Positions 33,586 through 41,885 of a stretch of 64,000 bases of DNA are shown in pieces. The stretch spans positions 2,914,001 through 2,978,000 of the forward strand of contig NZ_CP051217.1 in the NCBI RefSeq assembly GCF_012516475.1, given 5' to 3'. Each line of letters starts with the position of its first letter. Position 1 is the stretch's first letter. A model generated the notes under the pieces. It made no database searches. It saw nothing but the letters and a program-made list of their open reading frames with translations, and was not told the origin of the DNA. The position numbers were made by a program, and so were the translations under genes. The stretch comes from Parasphingorhabdus halotolerans (GTDB taxonomy: Bacteria > Pseudomonadota > Alphaproteobacteria > Sphingomonadales > Sphingomonadaceae).

Positions 33586-34839
33586 CTAATTGCGATCCCT
33601 GCGGCAGACAATGCTATCATCTGGGCGCTTATCTTTCGGTACAGGACTTAAGGCAAAAACATGTGATAAGCGTGTTTCCTCGCGCCCCGTCGTGCGATTG
33701 CGTTCGCCATTGATGATGGCCATAAAGTCAGTGCAAGCCGCCGCGCTGGTCAGATAATCACTATGACCAGTGCGTCCACGGCTGACTTCGGTTGTATCAA
33801 TAATTGTCAGCCCACTTTTTTCAGGGGGCGTGTCATATTTGGTTTTCGATGCGTAGCACCGCTCCGGCAGTCCTTTTTCCTTAAGCGCCGCCGCTTCGAA
33901 CGGATCGAAGCAATCGGGTCTGCCCAGCCGGGGGTAGCCATGTATATTATAGGAAGCGCCCAATGCCCGGTCTTTAGCTGAAGCATAAACGGTGATCCGG
34001 CGATCATTATTCACGCGACGCGTTGTCAGCACTGTCTCGGCAATATCACGTTCAAAATCCTGACGATCGACATCTGGAGAGGCGAGAATGATATTCGAAA
34101 TATTGCTCGAATCTTCGCTGCTGCTGTTGCGGTCGACAAATTCAACTGCGGGAATTACAAGACGCGCGCCCAAGGAATGGGCGACCAATATTATCTCTTT
34201 GGTCCAGGGTTGTTGGGCTAGCCTCGTTAGAAAACCGCGAAACTGGCGCTCGTTATAATACATGTTGGTTTCGTCTGTCGCATATTTCAACAGTGCGCCT
34301 TGCGAAGGCCAGCTATAGTGCACCATCGGGATATCGAGGCCGGAAAGTCTGGAAATTTGAGCGCTATCGCGAGCGCTGGTGAAAAATGTTTCCTTGAAGC
34401 CATGGACATAGAGCAATATCCGGCCATCATGTTGCTGTGCCTCTCGGGACAGATCATCCCACCATTGCTGGTTGTTACTCAGCGAAAACGGGATCGCTGT
34501 TACATTTTTGGTTTTACCTTTCGCGCTGGTAACTGCCATTTCCTGGGGAGCGGCAAATCGGCCATATCGAATAATATCGCTGCGATGATTGAGCAGGGTA
34601 ACGCGCTCCGTTCGGCAATCGGGGAGGCGGCTAGTCACGACAAAATAGGGTTGGTCAATAAAAGTGCCATCGGATTTCGCCTCTGGTTGGCACCGGGCGT
34701 TGTCAATATAGTCGATGTGCCGAACATCGCCGTACTCGACCGGCGTTATGCAACCAGAGGCGAAGAAGGGAAGCGCCAGCCAAATAAATACTCGCGCCCT
34801 CAGCACGCGCTTTACCATATCTGACAGGCGCGAGCCCAT
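33586..34839 (-). CDS. Alpha/beta hydrolase lipoprotein, DUF900 family
   Basis: A 417-residue protein. An N-terminal signal with lipobox FFASGC (Cys at about residue 29) marks it as a lipoprotein. The DUF900 domain covers about residues 125-320: RILLYVHGFKETFFTSARDSAQI, then the nucleophile elbow VAHSLGARLV (Ser about 209), a later Asp (ILASPDVDRQDF) and a C-terminal His (GHSDYL). It is presumably an esterase or lipase-like enzyme of the envelope; the substrate is unknown. The ATG at 34839 overlaps the glpX stop (TAATG), implying coupling; an ATG seven residues later (34818) would also leave a complete signal. Confidence 0.8.
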   Translation of the reverse strand: MGSRLSDMVKRVLRARVFIWLALPFFASGCITPVEYGDVRHIDYIDNARCQPEAKSDGTFIDQPYFVVTSRLPDCRTERVTLLNHRSDIIRYGRFAAPQEMAVTSAKGKTKNVTAIPFSLSNNQQWWDDLSREAQQHDGRILLYVHGFKETFFTSARDSAQISRLSGLDIPMVHYSWPSQGALLKYATDETNMYYNERQFRGFLTRLAQQPWTKEIILVAHSLGARLVIPAVEFVDRNSSSEDSSNISNIILASPDVDRQDFERDIAETVLTTRRVNNDRRITVYASAKDRALGASYNIHGYPRLGRPDCFDPFEAAALKEKGLPERCYASKTKYDTPPEKSGLTIIDTTEVSRGRTGHSDYLTSAAACTDFMAIINGERNRTTGREETRLSHVFALSPVPKDKRPDDSIVCRRDRN

Positions 34840-35810
34840 TAGTTTTTACCGTGTTCGCTCTTTACCCAGCGAACAGTGCCGGATGACGCCCGCATCACCA
34901 CGCTTTCGGTGGTCATTTTGCCGCTGCGCAATTTCTTGACGCCTGCCAGTAAAGAACCATGGGTGACGCCAGTCGCGGCAAAAATCACATCGCCTTTAGC
35001 GAGTTCTGTCAGGTCATAAATCTTGTCTAGATCGTCAATACCCCATTTATAGGCGCGTTGACGCTCGTCGTCATTGCGGAACAGGAGCCGCCCTTTAAAC
35101 TGGCCGCCAACGCAGCGCAAAGCTGCTGCTGCCAAAACACCTTCTGGTGCCCCGCCGGACCCCATGTACATATCAACAGTAGTGTCTTCGTCTGTTGTGG
35201 CAATTACGCCGGCAACATCGCCGTCTGGAATAAGCATGATGCCACAGCCAATTGAGCGCAGTTCAGCGATGATTTTCTCGTGACGTGGGCGGTCGAGCAC
35301 ACAAACGATAATGTCAGCCGGCGCAACGCCTTTTTCCTTCGCAACAGCAGTGACATTCTCGGTCACGGATTTATCAAGATCGATAATACCTTCAGAATAG
35401 CCGGGGCCAACTGCCAGCTTTTCCATGTAGACATCCGGGGCGTTCAGCAGGTTGCCTTTTTCCGCAATAGCCAGCACGGCCAATGCATTTGCTCCAGCTT
35501 TTGCAGTGATTGTCGTGCCTTCCAATGGATCAAGCGCAATATCGATCTGCGGCCCGCCATCTTGTTCGGAACCGACTTTCTCACCAATGAACAACATCGG
35601 TGCTTCATCGCGTTCGCCTTCACCAATGACTACGGTGCCATCAATCGGAAGGGCATTGAGCGCCTCCCGCATAGCTTCCACAGCGGCGGCATCTGCCGCT
35701 TTTTCGTCACCCCGTCCAATGAGATTGGCAGCAGAAATCGCCGCCGCCTCGGTTACACGAACCATCTCCATTACGAGAATACGATCTAAAATATCACTTG
35801 ATTGCGGCAT
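34839..35810 (-). CDS. glpX: Class II fructose-1,6-bisphosphatase GlpX
   Basis: A 323-residue GlpX-type phosphatase that removes the 1-phosphate of fructose-1,6-bisphosphate in gluconeogenesis. Li-sensitive phosphatase motifs are visible: GEGERDEAPMLFIGE (metal-binding Glu residues) near 60-75, IDALDPLEGTT (IALDPLEGTT in this protein) near 90, and the GSGGAPEGVLAAAAL loop near 190-205. Length is normal for the class. It is divergent from the secreted hypothetical gene at 35874 and coupled to the downstream lipoprotein hydrolase. In sphingomonads glpX usually lies between hom and recJ, as here. Confidence 0.96.
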   Translation of the reverse strand: MPQSSDILDRILVMEMVRVTEAAAISAANLIGRGDEKAADAAAVEAMREALNALPIDGTVVIGEGERDEAPMLFIGEKVGSEQDGGPQIDIALDPLEGTTITAKAGANALAVLAIAEKGNLLNAPDVYMEKLAVGPGYSEGIIDLDKSVTENVTAVAKEKGVAPADIIVCVLDRPRHEKIIAELRSIGCGIMLIPDGDVAGVIATTDEDTTVDMYMGSGGAPEGVLAAAALRCVGGQFKGRLLFRNDDERQRAYKWGIDDLDKIYDLTELAKGDVIFAATGVTHGSLLAGVKKLRSGKMTTESVVMRASSGTVRWVKSEHGKN

Positions 35811-35873
35811 GTTTATCCTTAATCCTTTTTGTCAAAGCCGATTTTCAGAACTCGATAGGGGAGCGTCATTACA

Positions 35874-36380
35874 ATGTCGAGAAGGCTTATATCGCTAATC
35901 TCAATGGCAGCTTTCTTTTTAACACCGGGGAATGCGAGTGCCGAACTGTCTTCTGATCCGCTATCGAATGTCATATATTTGAGTGCAGAGCAGATGATCG
36001 TAAACGCCAATAAACTGGTTGCGGTTGACGCAGACGGATGTTTGAAAAATGATCGGGCTGACGAAATTATCGTCTGCGGAGCCTTTGATGCCAATCGCCG
36101 TCATCGTCTGCCATTTCCTGAACTGATTGAACGCGGACAGCGGATCAGCGAGCCTATACCACAGGGAGACGCGCAATATGTGAACACAGGCCGCTGCTAC
36201 ATAGATGCTTCTGAACGCAAATGTTTCAAAGGTTTGCATATTGTGTCAGTCGGTTTTGGCGGAGCCGGTGGCGGTGTTAGCGGACCAGCGGGTCGCTTAT
36301 GGAAAGTGATTGATCCCGGTGTGCCGGACGAAGACTATGTAAAGCGGGCACAAATCAGCAAGGTCAAATCAACGGAATAG
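35874..36380 (+). CDS. Secreted conserved hypothetical protein
   Basis: A 168-residue protein with a signal peptide cleaved near GNASA (about residue 23). The mature part has four cysteines (GCLKND, IVCGAF, GRCYIDA, KCFKG) that could make two disulfides, then a glycine-rich turn (GFGGAGGGVSGPAG). I do not recognise a characterised family. It should be periplasmic or membrane-associated. It is divergent from glpX (63 bp gap) and convergent with hom, whose stop lies 4 bp beyond. Confidence 0.75.
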   Translation: MSRRLISLISMAAFFLTPGNASAELSSDPLSNVIYLSAEQMIVNANKLVAVDADGCLKNDRADEIIVCGAFDANRRHRLPFPELIERGQRISEPIPQGDAQYVNTGRCYIDASERKCFKGLHIVSVGFGGAGGGVSGPAGRLWKVIDPGVPDEDYVKRAQISKVKSTE

Positions 36381-36383
36381 AAC

Positions 36384-37685
36384 CTAATCCTCATCGCTAA
36401 GCAGGTGCATAACAACCGGCGCACCCTGCAAACTGGTGGAGCTGGATAGATTTGCAAGGCTGTTGGTGACGTCTCGTTCGAGACTGTCATGTGTAACCAT
36501 AGAGATCAACACCGAACCCTCGGCGGTTTTCTCGGTCTGAATCAGACTTTCTATCGAAACACTGGCATCGCGCATGGCTGCAGTGATTTCAGCCAATACA
36601 CCCGGTTTGTCAGCCACAATGAAACGGATATAGGTTTTGCCGGTGCGATTACCGCTTTCTGCGCGTTCGATTTTTTCCATCTTACTCGCGGGTACGGCAA
36701 AAACTGTCCCGTTTTCGCCGCGTGCGATATCGATCAGGTCAGCGACTACCGATGACGCTGTCGGCCCATCGCCCGCGCCTGCGCCCTGGAACATTAGCCG
36801 ACCGGAGAAATTGCCTTCTGCGACGACCGCGTTCGTCGAGCCATCGATATGGGCCAGAGGATGGCTTTCTGGTACCAGATAAGGATTGACCCTCTGGAAC
36901 AGCTTGTCGTCATCAATTCGCGCCATGCCGAGTAAACGAATCCGGTAGCCCAGTGCCTTGGCCTGGCCGATATCCGCCGCCATTATGCTTCTTATACCGG
37001 CGGTTTCAACGCCTTCGAAGTCAATCGCTTTACCAAAGGAAAGCGCCGCCAATATAGCCAGTTTGTGAGCTGCATCGACGCCTTCAATATCAAAACCGGG
37101 GTCAGCTTCCGCGTAACCCAAATCCTGAGCGTCTTTTAATACCGTGTCGAAATCGCGACCATGTTTTTCCATCGTTGTAAGAATATAATTACAAGTGCCG
37201 TTGAGTATACCGTAAACGCGCTCAATCCTGTTGGCCGAGGCCCCTTCACGCAGACCTTTGATGACCGGAACACCACCCGCAACAGCCGCTTCATATTTCA
37301 GAGAAACACCATGGTCTTCTGCCAGTCGCGCCAGTTCCATACCGTGATGGGCAATCATCGCCTTATTGGCAGTGATGAATGATTTTCTGGCATTGAGGCT
37401 GTTCTTTGCCAGTTCCAGAGCAGTTCCGTCGGACCCGCCGATCAACTCAACCACACAATCAACGTCTGGATTGGTCGCCAGTGCGCCAAGATCGTCTATC
37501 CACTGATACTTACCAAGATTGACACCGCGATCGCGGCCTTTGTCGCGGGCTGATACCGCCACTATCTCGACCGAACGGCCGGCTCTTTGCGCGATCATTG
37601 CGCCATTTTCATTAATGAGCTTGATTACGCCAGTGCCTACTGTGCCCAAGCCTACCAATGCGATTTGAAGAGGGTTGGTCGTCAT
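36384..37685 (-). CDS. hom: Homoserine dehydrogenase
   Basis: A 433-residue enzyme that reduces aspartate semialdehyde to homoserine with NAD(P)H, feeding threonine and methionine. The N-terminal Rossmann motif is VGLGTVGTGVI. The catalytic domain has NKAMIAHHG and YEAAVAGGVPVI, followed by GILNGTCNYILT, all family signatures, and the GYAEADPGFDIEGVDAAHKLAILA segment with the catalytic Asp and Lys. A C-terminal ACT domain (about 350-430, FIVADKPGVLAEITAAM) should give feedback control. No fused aspartokinase. Complete. Confidence 0.97.
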   Translation of the reverse strand: MTTNPLQIALVGLGTVGTGVIKLINENGAMIAQRAGRSVEIVAVSARDKGRDRGVNLGKYQWIDDLGALATNPDVDCVVELIGGSDGTALELAKNSLNARKSFITANKAMIAHHGMELARLAEDHGVSLKYEAAVAGGVPVIKGLREGASANRIERVYGILNGTCNYILTTMEKHGRDFDTVLKDAQDLGYAEADPGFDIEGVDAAHKLAILAALSFGKAIDFEGVETAGIRSIMAADIGQAKALGYRIRLLGMARIDDDKLFQRVNPYLVPESHPLAHIDGSTNAVVAEGNFSGRLMFQGAGAGDGPTASSVVADLIDIARGENGTVFAVPASKMEKIERAESGNRTGKTYIRFIVADKPGVLAEITAAMRDASVSIESLIQTEKTAEGSVLISMVTHDSLERDVTNSLANLSSSTSLQGAPVVMHLLSDED

Positions 37686-37867
37686 TTTGAAAGCCTTGTT
37701 TGGTTAATATCGCCCGGAGTACAGCGAAGTCAGAACAATGACTGGATTTTTCAGATCCAATTCTCAGGATGCCATAGCGTGGCTGTCAGCTTTTTCCAGC
37801 CCGAGTTTATCGTTCGGGTGATCATGCCTTCGCTTTGCGGACAATATGTTAGTTATCAGATCGCAGA

Positions 37868-38716
37868 TCAGCGATCATCAGCGCGGCGAGCGCGCGGGCA
37901 ATTACCCAAATCCTGAATGACCATGCGATAATCCAGACGCGCCTGATTTGCGTTCGAAGGCGATACACCCTCCAACGCTTCAAAGGGCAGGTCTCTGGGA
38001 AGGAAGCAAGCGAGACGATACCAGAGGAGACTATTGCGCACAGGGGCTTTTGCGGCTTCATCAACAATCTCGCCTAACGATACTGCCCAGCGTTTCTTTT
38101 GCCCATCTCGACTCAATATCGTTATTGAAACGGGCTGCCCATTCTCAGTTTTCAAAAATATCTGCGTTTCGCCCTCGCCGATTATCGTTCCCGGCACGTG
38201 GAAAGCGCTGACAATCCCGTTTATAGTCGGTGGGGCATCTTGCCTCACTATCTCTCGCACCAGCGCACGTACACGGGCATCACGGTCCGGAGTCCATAAA
38301 ATTTGGGCGTCGCGCGCTACAAGCTGTATATTTCCGGCACTGCCTGTGCCATTTTGGGCAAAGATAATGAATGTCTGCCGTTTGATTTTGGGTGCGCGTC
38401 CACGACTATCGAGAGGCAAGTCAATTACGTAGCGAATCACATCGGGTATACCGCCGCGGCCCCGAATCAAAGCATCTGTAGAGGCCTCGACGTAATATCT
38501 CTCAGTGCCAATAGGCGCATTTGGCGCTCGTTCAGGCGAAACCTTAACAGCTTTTTTTACTGTGGCTTGAACAATCACCGGTGCGTTCGCGCTTAGGTCT
38601 GCAAGGTCTGCGTATTGCAGTTGATCAGGAACCCCGCCGGTTTGAGAATATACCGGATAATTGCACGTTAGCGCTAATATGAGACCGCTGACAATGACCC
38701 TAAAATGTTGCAACAT
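37868..38716 (-). CDS. Secreted hypothetical protein
   Basis: A 282-residue protein from the ATG at 38716, chosen because it places a standard signal peptide (MLQHFRVIVSGLILALTCN, cleaved near VYSQ) at the very start; the frame stays open 16 codons further up. The mature region holds a beta-rich repeat of strands (LSANAPVIVQATVKKAVKV, YYVEASTDALIRGRGG, RQTFIIFAQNG) and a C-terminal helical part with two cysteines. No characterised family recognised. It stands alone between hom and tonB. Confidence 0.72.
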   Translation of the reverse strand: MLQHFRVIVSGLILALTCNYPVYSQTGGVPDQLQYADLADLSANAPVIVQATVKKAVKVSPERAPNAPIGTERYYVEASTDALIRGRGGIPDVIRYVIDLPLDSRGRAPKIKRQTFIIFAQNGTGSAGNIQLVARDAQILWTPDRDARVRALVREIVRQDAPPTINGIVSAFHVPGTIIGEGETQIFLKTENGQPVSITILSRDGQKKRWAVSLGEIVDEAAKAPVRNSLLWYRLACFLPRDLPFEALEGVSPSNANQARLDYRMVIQDLGNCPRARRADDR

Positions 38717-38882
38717 TATTTCACCAAACTCTCTTTTGTGATGATTATTCCTAGCCGCGATCATGCCAATTTTACAGCTTAATCAGCGCTGAACTAACAA
38801 AGCGATTGCCTGTCCCCAACTCCCGCGTTAAAACCTTTAGCAAGGCAGCTTTCATTGAACGAAAAGTTGCCATGGGGAAACT

Positions 38883-38948
38883 AGGGGTCGCAGTGGTATT
38901 TCTACCACTTGTCCTTTGATGGAAACCTTTTGAGGCGACCTGACCCCT
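38883..38948 (+). promoter_or_regulatory. Possible structured leader or operator ahead of tonB
   Basis: AGGGGT-CGC at 38883-38891 can pair with GCG at 38935 and ACCCCT at 38943-38948, enclosing a perfect inner hairpin AGTGGTA-TTTC-TACCACT at 38892-38909. It lies 28 bp before the tonB start. It could be an mRNA leader or a regulator site. Iron control is plausible for a TonB block, but no Fur box is clear. Confidence 0.4.
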
Positions 38949-38975
38949 GGGGTAGAAAAGGAGTTATATATCTGA

Positions 38976-39641
38976 ATGGCTTATGCTGACCAACAGATGA
39001 GTTCTAGCAAGATCGTATCAATCGCTCTTGTTGTCATAATTCACGTGTTGCTTGGATATGCTCTGGTTACCGGCCTTGCTTATAACGCAGTGGTTAAGGT
39101 GGCATCGGAGCTCGATATGATCGATATCCAGGAAGAGGAACCGCCGGAAGAACCGGAGGAACCACCTCCACCTCCACCGGATAAACCGATTGAGCCACCG
39201 CCTGTGGTATCGCCGCCGCCAATCGTGGCGCCAGTGGTTGCGCCAAGGCCGGTGATACGCACGGTACCGACGGCACCGCCGCCGCCACGACCTGTAGCAG
39301 CGCCTCCGCCTCCGCCACCTCCGCCTCCGCCTCCGCCGCCGCCACAGCGTGCGAATCCGGAACCACGTGGCAATCCTGGGAACTGGGCGAACGCCAACGA
39401 CTATCCATCACGTGCATTGCGTGAGGAACGTGAAGGTACCACACGGTTTACCCTAACAGTTGGTGCCGATGGACGGGTCGCGAGCTGTCAGGTAACGGGT
39501 TCTAGTGGTCATAGTGACCTCGACGATGCTGCATGTAAGAACTTGCAACGCCGTGGTCGGTTTAGTCCGAGGCTAGATTCTAATGGCAACCCGACGACCG
39601 GAACTTGGTCCAGCGCAGTTCGTTGGCAGATACCAAAATAG
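38976..39641 (+). CDS. tonB: Energy transducer TonB
   Basis: A 221-residue TonB protein. An inner membrane helix lies at about residues 13-35. A proline-rich spacer at about 50-128 has Glu-Pro and then an uninterrupted run of 14 prolines. A C-terminal TonB domain follows (TRFTLTVGADGRVASCQVTGSSG to SAVRWQIPK). Two cysteines in the C-terminal domain may pair. TonB carries proton-motive energy from ExbB-ExbD to outer membrane receptors. AGGAG lies 12 bp ahead of the ATG. It heads a tonB-exbB-exbD-exbD operon typical of sphingomonads and xanthomonads. Confidence 0.94.
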   Translation: MAYADQQMSSSKIVSIALVVIIHVLLGYALVTGLAYNAVVKVASELDMIDIQEEEPPEEPEEPPPPPPDKPIEPPPVVSPPPIVAPVVAPRPVIRTVPTAPPPPRPVAAPPPPPPPPPPPPPPQRANPEPRGNPGNWANANDYPSRALREEREGTTRFTLTVGADGRVASCQVTGSSGHSDLDDAACKNLQRRGRFSPRLDSNGNPTTGTWSSAVRWQIPK

Positions 39642-39730
39642 TGCACTTTAGATGTGAGGGGCGGCAATTCCGCCAGCCTCTCACAAATCAAATTTTTTAG
39701 AATAATATTTATCCTGAGGGGAATGTTAAA

Positions 39731-40498
39731 ATGTTGATTGAAATATTAGCCGCTGCCGGAGAAGGCGCACCGCAAAACGCTTTCGGTCTGATGGAAGCAC
39801 TGGAACAGGGCGGCGCGATTGCGTGGGCCACTTTCCTTATCCTTGTCGCAATGTCGATTTCGTCTTTCTATATCTTATTCTCGAAACTGTTCGAACAAAA
39901 CAAGGTTATGAAACAAGGGAATGCAATGCGCGCGACATTTTGGCGCGCCGGTAGCCTTAAAGAGGGCGCTGCCAAGCTCGAAAAAAATAGCGCTTATCGC
40001 CAAATTGTCGATGACGGTATCCGTGCTGAAGAAGATCACGCTCGTCTGACAGATCCTGTTGAAGCCCATGACTGGTTGCACGGATCGCTGGCGCGTTCCG
40101 AAGGCTTGATCAATTCCAAGTTGGCTTCCGGCCTGCCTTGGCTGGCAACGGTTGGCGCTACCTCACCGTTTATCGGTTTGTTCGGTACGGTTATCGGTAT
40201 CTATCGCGCACTGATTAAAATCGGTATCGCTGGCCAGGCATCGATTGATGCTGTTGCCGGTCCGGTGGGTGAAGCACTGATCATGACCGCACTTGGTCTG
40301 GCTGTGGCTGTTCCTGCCGTGCTTGCCTATAACTGGCTGCAGGGTCGCAACAAGAGAATCGCCGAAGACCTCAGCGCGTTTTCCAATGATGTTCTTGGAT
40401 ACATCTCTTCCGATGGCGGCGTGAAACCAGTTGTTGCTACTGCTGCGGTCAAGTCCGCTGCCCCTGCTAAACCAGCAGCACCAGCAGCGAAGAAATAA
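39731..40498 (+). CDS. exbB: MotA/TolQ/ExbB proton channel protein
   Basis: A 255-residue ExbB-type protein. It has an N-terminal membrane helix near 30-50 (AWATFLILVAMSISSFYILF), a long cytoplasmic region with the conserved ARSEG segment, and the two channel helices at about 137-160 (LATVGATSPFIGLFGTVIGIYRA) and 175-200 (AGPVGEALIMTALGLAVAVPAVLAYN). The C-terminus ends in an Ala/Pro/Lys tail (SAAPAKPAAPAAKK), common in this subgroup. It forms the pentameric proton channel with ExbD and energises TonB. It starts 89 bp after tonB. Confidence 0.93.
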   Translation: MLIEILAAAGEGAPQNAFGLMEALEQGGAIAWATFLILVAMSISSFYILFSKLFEQNKVMKQGNAMRATFWRAGSLKEGAAKLEKNSAYRQIVDDGIRAEEDHARLTDPVEAHDWLHGSLARSEGLINSKLASGLPWLATVGATSPFIGLFGTVIGIYRALIKIGIAGQASIDAVAGPVGEALIMTALGLAVAVPAVLAYNWLQGRNKRIAEDLSAFSNDVLGYISSDGGVKPVVATAAVKSAAPAKPAAPAAKK

Positions 40499-40603
40499 GG
40501 TGCGGACCGGGCCTTCCCTATTTGGGAAGCGCTCGGTCGGTACTAGCGGGAATGGTAATTTGCCCTTCCCGAACATGAAGTAAAGAACCGAGAGGATGAA
40601 TTC

Positions 40604-41122
40604 ATGGCAATGAATGTTGGAGATACGGGAGGAAAACCGGTATCAGACATTAATACAACGCCTTTGGTGGACGTCATGCTGGTTTTGCTGATCATCTTTC
40701 TGATCGCGGTTCCAGTGGTTATTCAGACGGTGGAGTTGGAACTTCCTGTGCTGCCGTTCGAAGTGACCACAACCAAGCGAGAAAATGTTCTGCTGGCTGT
40801 TACAACCACAGATTCTGCTGGTCGTGATCCCGGTGATCCGGAATATGCAGGTGCAAATCCTGGCGGAAATTGCCGGGTATACTGGAACACTACGCCGGTG
40901 GATTCGACGGAGCTCGTCACACGGGCGGTCAAGCAACTTGAAGATCAGATCGAAGCCTTTGGCGGTGTGGAAAATATGAAGCCCGAAGATATGCCAGAAG
41001 TGCATATCCGCGGTGATATTAACACACCCTATAAATGCATTGGCGGCGCCATCTATACGATGCAACGCGCTGGCTTTGCTAAGGTAGGCTTCTTGTCCAC
41101 TCCGATCGTTGTTGACAAATAG
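40604..41122 (+). CDS. exbD: Biopolymer transport protein ExbD, first copy
   Basis: A 172-residue ExbD. The single membrane helix has the essential Asp in NTTPLVDVMLVLLIIFLI (Asp at about residue 25). The periplasmic domain follows, longer than usual because of an inserted loop near 70-95 (TDSAGRDPGDPEYAGANPGGNCRVY). It ends with the usual VHIRGDINTPYKCIGGAIYTMQRAGFAKVGF. Together with ExbB it harvests proton-motive force. It is followed after 39 bp by a second, shorter ExbD; the two may form a hetero-dimer inside the ExbB ring. Confidence 0.92.
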   Translation: MAMNVGDTGGKPVSDINTTPLVDVMLVLLIIFLIAVPVVIQTVELELPVLPFEVTTTKRENVLLAVTTTDSAGRDPGDPEYAGANPGGNCRVYWNTTPVDSTELVTRAVKQLEDQIEAFGGVENMKPEDMPEVHIRGDINTPYKCIGGAIYTMQRAGFAKVGFLSTPIVVDK

Positions 41123-41161
41123 CGGTTGATTTTAGTTTTACGTATTTAAGGAGACGCAACA

Positions 41162-41614
41162 ATGGCAATGAGTGGAGGTTCGGATGATGGCGAACCCATG
41201 ATGGAAATGAACACGACGCCGCTAATCGACGTCCTACTTGTTCTTCTCATCATGTTCATCATCACAATTCCTGTTCAGACCCACGCGGTCAAGATCGATT
41301 TACCGGTTGCAGACGATACGCCGCCACCGGAAGATTTTATCGATCCGGTAAAGAACCGGCTTGGCGTTACGGCAACAAATCAGATCATCTGGAACGATAG
41401 CCCTGTGACGCTAAATCAGGTGAAGCAATTTCTGGCGCAGACCAAATCAATGGTCCCTGAGCCAGAGCTTCAGTTCCAGCCTGACCCGTTGAGCGCTTAT
41501 CTGACGGTTGATCGCACGTTGGCGGTGATTAAAGATAGCGGCGTTACCAAATTTGGTTTCGTTGGAAATGAGCAATACGGAAGCTTTAATAAGGCTAGTA
41601 GAATGCCGAATTAG
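41162..41614 (+). CDS. exbD: Biopolymer transport protein ExbD, second copy
   Basis: A 150-residue ExbD paralogue. The membrane segment MEMNTTPLIDVLLVLLIMFIITIPV contains the proton-carrying Asp. The periplasmic part is shorter than in the first copy and ends with LTVDRTLAVIKDSGVTKFGFVGNEQY. The tandem of two exbD genes is a recurrent plan in sphingomonads and xanthomonads, where one copy can be needed only for some substrates. A GGAG ribosome site precedes the ATG. A terminator follows at 41638. Confidence 0.92.
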   Translation: MAMSGGSDDGEPMMEMNTTPLIDVLLVLLIMFIITIPVQTHAVKIDLPVADDTPPPEDFIDPVKNRLGVTATNQIIWNDSPVTLNQVKQFLAQTKSMVPEPELQFQPDPLSAYLTVDRTLAVIKDSGVTKFGFVGNEQYGSFNKASRMPN

Positions 41615-41637
41615 ATTCGAAAAATTCGAGTTTTTGA

Positions 41638-41669
41638 GGGCGGCGAGAGCGATCTTGCCGCCCTTTTTT
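41638..41669 (+). terminator. Rho-independent terminator after the tonB-exbBDD operon
   Basis: Stem GGGCGGC / GCCGCCC with a 12-base loop, followed by six T. It marks the end of the TonB operon. The next 215 bp up to the converging ABC transporter gene hold nothing I recognise. Confidence 0.88.
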
Positions 41670-41885
41670 GCGCGTATTTCATTGGTTGATATAGTGCTTA
41701 TCAGTTTTCCCCCTGCCCATAAATAGTGACACTGGGACAGTTGGCAGTTGGCCGAAAAAGCCGGCAGACAGTCCTGATATCAAAGCTCAATGAAATCAGA
41801 AAAGGTCAAGAATGGCGCTTAGTGAGACGTCACCAGCGGCCTGCCTTGATAGTCAGAACGACGCATGACTCCGCTGTCAGGGGAA

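Noticed and set aside
39080..39444. Long minus-strand frames opposite tonB, rich in Gly
   Set aside because: They are the antisense of the proline-rich spacer (CCG/CCA repeats) and carry no signals of their own.
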